Positions 55,365 through 64,000 of a stretch of DNA of 64,000 nt are shown in pieces. A program made the translations under genes and the position numbers. The stretch's first letter is position 1, and every line of letters starts with the position of its first letter. The stretch covers positions 558,001-622,000 of the forward strand of contig CP053149.1 of assembly GCA_014607495.2 (NCBI GenBank), in the 5' to 3' direction. The DNA comes from Carposina sasakii. Its lineage: Eukaryota > Arthropoda > Insecta > Lepidoptera > Carposinidae. The notes under the pieces are model-generated. The model ran no database searches, had not been told where the DNA came from, and was given only the letters and a program-made list of their open reading frames with translations.

Positions 55365-57126
55365 GCGCGCACAAAAATTCATCCAACTAGGTTTGTGTTT
55401 ACTCGATTTAGTATTTTAGGACATTATCAATATTAAAGATTGTGCAAGGAATTGCATTTCAGAAGTCTTTTGATTGCTTAAAGTGCTGTGTGTGTACTCA
55501 CGAAGAGCTAACGCTGCATTTCCTTCGATTATACCGTAGCAATACACAGACCGTGTGGTGTGCCATGTGACTTGTCGATTTTAGAAGGTTGAAGAAGTTT
55601 TTGATTATTGTGATCAAGAATGTTGATTGTGTTATTCAAACTTCAATCGCATTCATTCATTGAAAACAAAGTACGGACAAGCTAAATACCTAAAGTACCA
55701 TTACATACTACATACTACCAAAGGTTTCCTCAAAAAATACAAGTGTAGGTTATAATAATCACGGAGTATTGTAATAAATAATTAAACTTTACTTACGTTT
55801 GTCGGTTTTGTTTTATCCTAGGTTTCGTGTTGTTTGTTATTACTAGAGAGAGTACCTAAGTAGCCGGTATTTAGGTATCTACCTACGCGCTGGTACGGTG
55901 TGTCTTTAGCATAACAGCTATTTTTAAATAGAATGTGATTGAAGCTTGAGTAGGTACCTAAACGAACCATATCTTAACTAATGTATTGAACATTAGTCTC
56001 GGTAAATGTGCGAGAGATGGCGCGCGCGCGATGCTTGTCGGCTGGTCAAAGGATACCGCTCGAGTTCGCGTACAGGTTCAAGGGCGGGCAGCGTTACACG
56101 TGCCACTGTTTAGCGTAGTAGCGTTCGGATTTCGATACCTAAATGCTAAAACAGACGAATTTCTTTCTGTTGTTACGTTAATTTTGACAATGGTGTTTAA
56201 TTAATTTTCCGTTATTTATGTTATGTGTGACTTCGTCATTTTATTAAACTTGAAGAAGTTATTGATGAAGAAGTTTGTGATTCGTGATTTTTGTCCTAGA
56301 AAAGGTACTTACCTACTTACTTACTCGATTGTAACTTAGCTTAGTTAGCTCGAAAGAGCCTAAATTAAGGATGTTTCCCGCGTATCGCGTAGGTAGTCAA
56401 TAGTACCTACTACTATTATTAATAATTTACACTGTACGTACTGTACTTTCAAGTTAGTGTGCCTACTCGTACCTAGCTAGGTTATTGCTGTATGTTATGA
56501 TGATTAGTAAGAAATAGACACTGGAAACTGGAGAAGTTTCGATCGATAGCCGGCAAGAGCCCGACCGGGCAATCAGCTGATCGCTAGCGAACCACGTTCC
56601 TGTCATACCTAGTAGGTATTGTGCACCATCTCTCATTTGTGTGTCCTCGAACTTTTCCACTAAGAATACGATCGTAAATGTAGGTAGGTACCTACTTAAT
56701 TAATAATAAGAACTAACTTTTTTGTGTTAGTAACAAAGTAGTAGTTTTGTCTAGCTGGATTTTTCGTGTTGGTTGTTGCTGCCAGTGTAGCCTAGTGTAG
56801 GTTTCTAGGTTAGCCTAGGTAGTGTGCTTCGCGCGAGAAGCTAGAGTAGAACTACTCGTAGCATTACCCACCGCGCGCTGTAACTTTTGCCTTGGATTTT
56901 TGATAGGAAATGTTTGGAATTTAACCAACGTTTCTTCGGGAAAGATGTTTGTTAGTCATGCCTACATGCATTTCTGCCAAAAAATGCAACTTGATAAGTA
57001 GACTTTAGACCTCAATATCTTGGAAACCAGACACTTCCCAGGTATGCTTCCATGGAGAAAAATGTTCGTGATGATGAGGAGAATGCGTGGTATTCAAAAA
57101 CGTTGACGACCAAAAAATACCCTGTA

Positions 57127-57830
57127 TATGTATGTTTAAAGTTGTTTTAATTAAGTGAACTAGATTCAGAACACACAGAAGTTGTGAAGATTGATAGTTA
57201 AATTATTATTATTTGTTTACAGGTATATTTGAAATTTATTTTTTTGTGAGGATATGTAGGTATGCGTGTACGGGGAGTAAGTAACAAGATAACAGATAGT
57301 AGAAAGAAGAGTGGATACTGCGCAGACCTCAAATTAATTTGAACTTAAGTTGATGATGATGATTTGAAACTCTTTTGGCACTTACTCGCAACATTCCTAG
57401 TACAAATTCCGCAAAAATGACGAAAGTCTCCGCATGCGCATTCGATTGCGGCGTCTCCTCCTGATAATCTCCCCGCGACGTAAAGGCAGCCGGTAATGAA
57501 GATAGATGCGCCGATCGCGACACCGCGGGGTAATGGCGCGGGCACAATGCTCTATTCTCACACTCGCATGGAAATTAAGTTTTGTGCTAGTGAATTTTAG
57601 CAGCTACTTAATTTAATAGAAGTGAGTTAAATTTTGTCTTATAGATTGCTTGTTCAAGCTGTTATTGAAAAAAAATTTTTTTGAAAGCCAAACATTTTCG
57701 ATTACCATCAAATTAAAAAAACAAAAAAATTTGACAACATAAACCGAGTGTTAATAGAATTTTAATCTACTGTTTAACGCCTAATGTTACATAAGATACA
57801 TAAGAATAAAATCACAAAGTTTATTTTGTA
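57127..57830. other. Intronic DNA with GC-rich island
   Basis: 57384-57545 is strongly GC- and CpG-rich compared with its surroundings. On the minus strand it holds TGCGCATGCGG (NRF1-like) and a good donor word, GTAAGTGCC, near 57390, but I find no acceptor, ATG or known domain. It is listed as unassigned. Confidence 0.35.
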
Positions 57831-58153
57831 CTAGTAGACACCCGCGACTCTGTCCGCGTGGACTACAGAAAAATTATCCAGGATAAAAACATTTTCCCGG
57901 TATAAAAAGTAGCCTACTCCTATATGTTAAGTGGGACCTGTCACAATATATTTCAGAAAACTGCGTCCATATTGGTTCAGCCGTTTCTGAGATTAGCGGG
58001 CACAATCGCACAAACAGACAAACCGACAAAAATTCCGAAAATCACTGTTTTGAGTTCTATTGCGTTGATAAAGGTTTCCTGTAATATTTTTTCTCATATA
58101 TCTTCCATGTACAGTCAGCGATCTGTTACATTTTTATTATATATATCTATAGA
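57831..58153 (-). mobile_element. Non-autonomous Helitron-like element, full copy
   Basis: On the minus strand it runs from TCTATAGATATATATAATAA to CGGGTGTCTACTAG, followed by T. It shares CTAATCTCAGAAACGGCTGA and the TCCACGCGGACAGAGTCGCG 3' hairpin region with the copies at 7751 and 13783. Confidence 0.78.
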
Positions 58154-58530
58154 ATAGATAGACATAGATAAACTTTAAGTTTAATCGTACCTGTACCTAA
58201 CTAAAAAAAACTCTATAAATAAATACGTCCGCCATCTTTAAAGCTTGTCAGTCTGCCCCGAGCCTAACCACAACATTAACCGCCGCAATATTTCCATATT
58301 TCACTCTTAAACAATCGGCCTCGCTGATGGATTGCAGGATAACTCCATTGATAAATCTCTCTAATTAATTACGCTCGTGTTTACCCTGGAATACTTTAGT
58401 GTACACCTGTTCTTTGTACACGTGTCGAGAAAGTATGGTTATGCTTCTTTTATGTTTTAGTTACTTGAGTATATAGGTACTAATGTCAAAAAACCTTAAT
58501 AAAGAAATTCTTTATGTACTTTACGATCTA
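58154..58530. other. Intronic DNA, nothing recognised
   Basis: No supported exon or element. Confidence 0.4.
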
Positions 58531-58792
58531 TAGGGTGTAACAAAAGGGGTATGTTAAGCGAAAAGCTATGTAAATAGTCCACTAAAAGGAACCTATCTAC
58601 AAAATTTCAGACTCGAAAGCACATGTTTATTTTTTCAAATAGTATGGAGTATTCCTAAACAACTCGGATATGTTCATACAATCTTGAAAAATAAACATGT
58701 GATTTCGAGTCTCAAATTTTGGAAATAGGTTCTCTAAAGTGGGCTATTTACATAGCTTTTCGCTTAACGCACCCTTTCTGTTACACCCTGTA
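58531..58792. mobile_element. MITE-A, full copy with damaged left tip
   Basis: The left tip reads TATAGGGTGTAACAAAAGGG (two bases short of TACAGGG). The right end TTACACCCTGTA is intact and followed by TA. Confidence 0.85.
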
Positions 58793-59209
58793 TACCTGGC
58801 AAGTATCATCAAAATCCATTCAATAGTGATTGCGTGAAAGAGTAACTAACATATTATATGTACCTATACATAACAGATCATCAAAAACAATCTTCACAAA
58901 CTTTTGTACTTATATAGCAGGACAAGTACATCTCTGTGGACGAGTAGGACAAGACTCCACTAATAAAAGCATCACAGGAAGTCATTTGCTGAGCTAGCAC
59001 GGAAAACAACTATCCCAGATCTACTGTAGCGGCCGCCCACGGATTCTGTCTCGAAAACACGAAAAATTCATTTTCTCCCGTTCGCGGGGAAATTAAAAAA
59101 AAAATTGCTGCTACAAGGCAGAGTATATGAATAATAAATTTTATTTTCACATTCTTACATCTACTTAGCTAGGTATTTACACTCACATACTCGTAAGTCC
59201 ATAATAATA
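58793..59209. other. Intronic DNA, nothing recognised
   Basis: No supported feature. Confidence 0.35.
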
Positions 59210-59481
59210 TTCACTATGGGTGCGCCCACCACCGGGCCCTACACCCTCCACATATGTTTCGCCAACAACCGTTGTTGCCACGGTTGTTGGCGAAACATAT
59301 GTCGATTATTTATCTAGTTTTTGATTTCGGTGCAATGTATTGTCTTGCATGCTAGGTGCTCGGGTCTGGTTTCTCGTGGCGATTGTAGTTAGTGCAAGTG
59401 CCTGTTTTCGCAGTTATGAGTTATCAGATCCGAGGGTCAGTGGAGGGTGTAGGGCCCGGTGGTGGGCGCACCCATAGTGAA
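59210..59481. mobile_element. GC-armed palindromic element with nested 21-bp palindrome
   Basis: The outer arms 59210-59250 and 59441-59481 are inverted (TTCACTATGGGTGCGCCCAC and so on). Just inside the left arm a second, perfect palindrome has 21-bp arms (59251-59271 and 59281-59301, CATATGTTTCGCCAACAACC) and a 9-bp loop. The right interior matches the 20.1-kb copy inverted. Confidence 0.75.
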
Positions 59482-60009
59482 TGTTTGAACTTCCGAATTG
59501 TAACGCCTAATATAATTTCATCCATAATAATACTTGACAGGACAAACAGATTCACAAAGTGTAGTTTCACGTCGATGTGAAAGGCAATAATTTCAATACA
59601 CTCTGAGTGATGTCGACGGCTCCGTAACTGGATGCGATAGAGCTTATTATAGTGTAGAGGGAGAAACGAGGGTGTAAATTGTAAGTACTTTGTATTGGGT
59701 AGAGTGTACTTACACCTAGTTTCTTATAATTTGCCTAGTGGAAAAGGAAGTGAAGTAATCTAAATAACATTAATTTTTCTATGGAGATAATAAACTTTAT
59801 TATTTTTTTTTATAAAAATGACACATAAAGAGATACCCGTATTTACATTTTCCATCCATAAGAGAACATAAGTAGGTACACAAACAATAACAGAACTGAA
59901 GGATCTGTATAGATGGGCCTTTAACCGTGAAAATTCAGGCACTAGTACCTATCAATTAAACTTTACTCTGAAATAAATCCTTTGTGGCTTTTCACTAAAA
60001 TACATCAGC
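59482..60009. other. Intronic DNA, nothing recognised
   Basis: 59481-59520 (ATGTTTGAACTTCCGAATTG) recurs after the 62.3-kb palindrome and, shorter, at 20362, so the palindromic family may extend about 40 bp beyond its right arm. Confidence 0.45.
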
Positions 60010-60140
60010 TGCATCTCCTTCCGTGCATTTCCTAAGTGTTGACTAAGGGACTCGGGCATTCTCTCAGGCAATGAGCTTGCTAGCTCTCACATCTGTCCCC
60101 GCTATGCTAAACGTGACTGTGGGATTTCCTTTACGATACT
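60010..60140. mobile_element. MITE-D copy
   Basis: GCATCTCCTTCCGTGCATTT, CTCTCAGGCAATGAGCTTGC and CGCTATGCTAAACGTGACTG. Clearest plus-orientation copy; a partial inverse copy lies at 60785-60890. Confidence 0.55.
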
Positions 60141-60784
60141 GAAATTCTAGCTGTATACAACTTAAATGTGTCATACTGTAAATGACAATATGACAGAGTT
60201 AACAATATAACTTCGGCTTGGCGTTTTACGAAATCTCTACAAGTTCTTCATTCTATGGCAGCGACGGCAACAGAGAGTCAGCGGGACACGTAATAGTCTG
60301 TCATCCTGACGTTCGTGACATTCTAGTGAAATGGACGAAATCCCGAATATTCTTCGGAAAAAGTTTCACCGAAAAATTTTCAAAGCGACCTGAATAAAAT
60401 TCTTTGAGGGTATTTACGTCGTGACAGGGTAGATAGCGAGATTATTTTATACGCTGCTGTATTTTTATGCCAACGTAGCAACTTTTATTCGTCAAAGTAT
60501 TGGTTACCTAAACAGAATTAGTCCGAGTATATTCTAATATTAAAATCAGACTTTTCTGAACAAAATATCACACGTTGACATCTCGGTTATACAACTTATG
60601 CCTAGGAGCAATAAGGTTTATATTTCATCATAGCCTAGGAGCAAATACAGTAATCTTACGTTATGCTTATTATAGGTATACTAGTAGGTATACAAGACAG
60701 CTTAAATAAACAATTTCTACAAGTTGGCGTGAAAAACCTCGTCCTTGAAAATAAACTTCGACAAAATTATTATACGTACAAATA
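60141..60784. other. Intronic DNA, nothing recognised
   Basis: No exon or repeat supported. Confidence 0.35.
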
Positions 60785-60890
60785 CACACGGCTGCGTTCC
60801 TAAAATGGGGCAAACAGAACTACAGCATAGCCTGAGAGAATGCCTGAGCACCGAAGTTCCCCCTTATCCTCAGGGGAAAGTTACAACTAA
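60785..60890. mobile_element. MITE-D partial copy, inverse
   Basis: ACGGCTGCGTTCCTAAAATG and GCCTGAGAGAATGCCTGAGC match 16845-16985. Confidence 0.5.
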
Positions 60891-60949
60891 ACATACGAGC
60901 GTTCTTCTCTAACCTGGTGCATCAAACATTCCTCTGCCAACTGTCACTA

Positions 60950-61152
60950 CATATTATAAAACAAAGTCGCTTCCCGCTGTCTGTCCCTATGTATGCTTAG
61001 ATCTTTTAAACCATGCAACGGATTTTGATGCGGCTTTTTTAATTAGATAAAATAATTCAAGAGGAAGGTTTACATGTATATCTAGGGATCCGTTCCGGTT
61101 TCGAACGGGTGTAATACCCTTTCACGCGGATGAAGTCGTGGGCGGCCGCTAG
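60950..61152 (+). mobile_element. Helitron-like element, second family
   Basis: ATTATAAAACAAAGTCGCTT and ATGCAACGGATTTTGATGCG lead to TTTCACGCGGATGAAGTCGT then GGGCGGCCGCTAG, followed by T. A CTRR end with GC-rich hairpin. Confidence 0.6.
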
Positions 61153-62146
61153 TATCTTTATAAAATAGTGCGTGGAGAGCTGAATTGGCTTAACTACGAA
61201 GGCGGGTAATGTCAGCCATTATTCTGGGTAAGCTTAAAGAAGTTTACCCTAAACTGGCTTATGACGGGTCCACAGTCGGGTAATCCCCGGTGATTTACTA
61301 CTAGATATAATGCTAGTATGTGAATTGTTGGTTATAAAGCATTGGAGATGGGTTTTAATGTCTATTTCCTGTAACAATGGTGATGGTTGACAGTTCATTA
61401 AATACGTTAACCGATGATTAAGTATGATTTGTATGAAACCAAGATACCTTTGAATCAATAAAATTCACTGGATAAGTAGAAGTTTTTAGTTGATTTATCG
61501 GATTTGTGAAAGGCACTAACTAGGTCGTAAGAAAGAATGTTTGTCAACTTTAAAAACTATATTCACGTGTGTACCATAAAGAATAAGAGTTACATGGAAG
61601 AATAAAAAAATTACCTAACGACACTTAGAAGAGTCTATATAAAAAAAATGAAAAAGTCAAATTACAATGTATAAATCAAAATGTTTCTTCCTAACTAAAA
61701 TATTTAATGTCCCAATTCTCTTTGGTATCTATAACCAAATCCTTTACACTATTGTTTAGTCTTCATACTATACAGTTTAAATATCATAATGTAATTGTTA
61801 TCACGGCATATGGAAGCAGCAAGGGTAAAGCCATATTTTTTCACCAATATGAACAACCTCCTCTGTTTGCATCGCCCGCTACTGAATATAAACGACCCTT
61901 CGCAATTTGAATATTTAAATGCATTTCTGAATGGATGTTGAGTTAACTGTGATTAATATGATGCACGTTGGTTAATATTTGTAGTAAATATTAACTTACT
62001 TAAGTACTTATTTTTAAAGTTATTCTATACTAGCGGACGGCCATGACTACGTCCGCGTAAACTTTTGAATTATTAGTTTATTGTTTCCGTTGGAATTTTG
62101 GGAAATCCTTCCAATCGGATGCCTACGTTTACCTTACATGTATTAA
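61153..62146. other. Intronic DNA, nothing recognised
   Basis: A Helitron-like 3' end in inverse orientation (CTAGCGGACGGCCATGACTA) lies at about 62031-62070. Otherwise nothing. Confidence 0.4.
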
Positions 62147-62256
62147 CCCGGTAGCTTAGTTGGTGAGAGCTCTGCACGGAATGCAAGAGGTCGTGGGTTC
62201 GAGTCCCACTCGGGTGAAGAATTTTTTCATTTCTTTATTAATAATTTTATAATTAC
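62147..62256 (+). mobile_element. tRNA-headed SINE without 5' extension
   Basis: Head AACCCGGTAGCTTAGTTGGT, B box GGTTCGAGTCCCAC, tail TTTCTTTATTAATAATTTTA. The acceptor and T stems nearly pair, but the anticodon arm is irregular, so I do not call a functional tRNA. The 150-bp extension of the other copies is absent. Confidence 0.78.
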
Positions 62257-62261
62257 GTCTA

Positions 62262-62441
62262 TTCACTATGGGTGCGCCCACCACCGGGCCCTACGCCCTC
62301 CACTGACCCTCGGATCTGATAACTCATAATTGCGAAAACAGGCACTTGCACTAACTACAATCGCCACGAGAAATTATGAGTTATCAGATCCGAGGGTCAG
62401 TGGAGGGTGTAGGGCCCGGTGGTGGGCGCACCCATAGTGAA
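62262..62441. repeat. 180-bp near-perfect palindrome (GC-armed family)
   Basis: Arms 62262-62331 and 62372-62441 (70 bp each) differ at one position. The loop is 40 bp. The arms contain CACCACCGGGCCCTAC and GACCCTCGGATCTGATAACT. It is followed by ATGTTTGAACTTCCGAATTG, as in the other copies. Confidence 0.85.
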
Positions 62442-62639
62442 TGTTTGAACTTCCGAATTGTAACGCCTAATACAATTTCATTTATAATTACGTGTATTAA
62501 AGTCTCTACTCGTAACATTGTGGTTTAGGCTGTACATTAATTCTTAGGGTATTAGTGTACAGATTATTAGCCTAATCTAAAAAGAGATGACACGTAGGTT
62601 ACTTAGTTCATGCGGAAGGAATCGCAGGCGTTCACTTGT

Positions 62640-62836
62640 CCTAGTACGAGTAATATTATAAACGCGAAAGTTTGTGAGGATGTATGTATGTTTGTTGCTC
62701 TTTCACGCAAAAACTACAGTATGGATTTATGAAACAATAATATAGCTTACATATCAGAATAATACATAGGCTACAATTCATCATCCCGGGAAAATATTTT
62801 TACCCCTGATAATTTCGACGAGTCACAGGCGTCCAC
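62640..62836 (+). mobile_element. Helitron-like element, third family
   Basis: ATTATAAACGCGAAAGTTTG and TCTTTCACGCAAAAACTACA run to GTCACAGGCGTCCACTAG. CTRR end; the 3' hairpin is weak. Confidence 0.5.
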
Positions 62837-62839
62837 TAG

Positions 62840-63272
62840 CACTTTATATTAGGCAAAATAAAACTTGTGTAAGACGGAAATCTCGGTCATGTCATATATT
62901 TGTTGTATAACCGCACCATAGGACACAAAACACGAACCAAGAACGAAGGACAAACGACGCCTAACAACGTTTGCTTATAGAACATGACATTATACCTATG
63001 TATAGGTAGTTTTGCGATTACATGGGTAATGTGAGATGGGTTAAGCTACGTTGGAAGACGAATTTTAGGCTTTCATTAGTTCATACCGCGCTGCGCAATC
63101 TATATGGCTATCGCAGGGTTTTAAATTAAATAATTTTACAACACAGTGACCTACTCCCACAGTAAGATCTCTAAGGTCTTAATAATATTATGCTCCGTTC
63201 ATAGATAGGTAGCGGCTGGATTCCGCCGGCAGTGGCCATGCGAGTAATGCGCTGCTGATGGCCAAAAACGAT
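62840..63272. other. Intronic DNA, nothing recognised
   Basis: No supported feature. Confidence 0.35.
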
Positions 63273-63497
63273 TAAGCCTCGAGCACACCGGATGCGTGTG
63301 CGTGCACGTAAGCGTAGACGTATATGTACATCTGAGTTGTAATGTATGGAACATAATAGGCACGGGCAGACCGGATGCGTATGCGTAGACGTAAGCATAG
63401 ACGTCAAGCGGTGACAGTTCCATACATTAAACTCAGAGGTACGTGTACGTCTACGCTTACGTGCACGCATACGCCTCCGGTGTGCTCGAGGCTTTAT
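63273..63497. mobile_element. Inverted-repeat element with GCGTA-rich arms, copy 2
   Basis: The outer ends AAGCCTCGAGCACACCGG and CCGGTGTGCTCGAGGCTT are perfectly inverted. It has two left modules (63273 and about 63360) and one right, as in 761-1211. TTA on both sides (63272-63274 and 63493-63495) is a plausible 3-bp target duplication. Confidence 0.72.
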
Positions 63498-63673
63498 TAT
63501 TTGCTTTGTATTATATTCAGATAATTGACATAGAATTATTGAAATATTGTGTGATTCAGAAACAAACATCTATATTCATCACTTCAATGTAAATGGATTT
63601 GAAGCCGGAACCTATGACGCGGTAGATAGGGTCACTTTCAACTGCGCCAAATCGGTCATCAGAAAATTGATTA

Positions 63674-64000
63674 TACAGGATGTTTTTTTGTTGCAACCTT
63701 TAACGAAGGGTACGTATTCTATACATGAAATAAAGTAAGTTTATGCCAAAAAAAAATGCTGGGAAATTTTTTTTTTTTTTTTAAATTAAATTCCTTGATC
63801 GTGCGAAATTTATAGTGTCTAGTGTTTATGTTAGATTTTTTATAGACAGATATTAATTATTTTTCGTGAAAAAATCCTGCTACGCGCGTCTATGTGCATT
63901 TATGCAGAAAAACGCAGTCTATTTACTCAACTTTGGACCCTAATATTTTGGAAACCAGACACTTCCCAGGTATGCTTCCATGGAGAAAAATGATCGTGAT
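63674..64000. mobile_element. MITE-B, copy 4, cut by window end
   Basis: It starts TACAGGATGTTTTTTTGTTG after TA. It runs through CTTCCATGGAGAAAAATGAT at the window edge; the right end lies outside. Confidence 0.85.

Larger units (their letters stand above)
52952..57126. mobile_element. 4.17-kb composite element with MITE-B ends, unit 2
   Basis: Head-to-tail copy of 48784-52951 with the same internal order and scattered substitutions and small indels. The junction reads CCCTGTA/TACAGGG with no extra TA between units. It ends CCCTGTA at 57126, followed by TA. Differences include a lost 10-bp stretch near 56047 and a lost arm segment near 55193. Confidence 0.88.

Overview
The window looks like nuclear DNA of a moth or butterfly (Lepidoptera). 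It is AT-rich, almost free of host coding sequence, and packed with repeat types typical of that order: TC...CTAG Helitron-like elements, tRNA-headed SINEs, RTE/CR1/jockey-type LINE tails, TA-flanked MITEs, a mariner, a Tc1 element and a Ty3-like LTR retrotransposon. The species cannot be fixed from the sequence alone.

The only host coding sequence I can support is one 136-bp exon on the minus strand (37631-37766). It has a consensus splice site at each end and encodes the Cys-to-Trp part of an Ig domain of the Sidestep family of neuronal adhesion receptors. No other exon of that gene was recognised. If none was missed, the window is two very large introns: at least 26 kb upstream (37767-64000) and at least 37 kb downstream (1-37630) of that exon.

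Layout. 1-7750: an inverted-repeat element, a LINE tail, a deleted mariner and an extended SINE in otherwise plain intron. 7751-21770: Helitrons, MITE families A to D, a nest of three elements near 17.4-18.0 kb, and LINE remnants. 21770-32270: unique AT-rich stretches with LINE tails, Helitrons, SINEs and MITEs. 32284-33992: an apparently intact Tc1 transposon whose transposase gene carries a 75-bp intron. 35-44 kb: repeats around the Ig exon. 44108-48102: a non-autonomous LTR retrotransposon with identical LTRs inserted in a TA microsatellite. 48784-57126: two tandem 4.17-kb copies of a composite element whose ends match the 375-bp MITE-B family. 57127-64000: Helitrons, MITEs, SINE and palindromic elements, ending in a MITE-B cut by the window edge.

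The most unusual object is the LTR element. Its gag starts inside the 5' LTR. Its pol is a mosaic: a first protease start, an RT catalytic fragment, a second diverged protease, an RT N-terminal fragment and an integrase tail. Its 3' non-coding region carries about 16 short hairpins with different, compensated stems and a shared GGA-containing loop. Several pairs that would mismatch on the plus strand become G-U pairs in the element's sense RNA. This looks like a repeated RNA signal, possibly for Gag binding or packaging. That function is inference.
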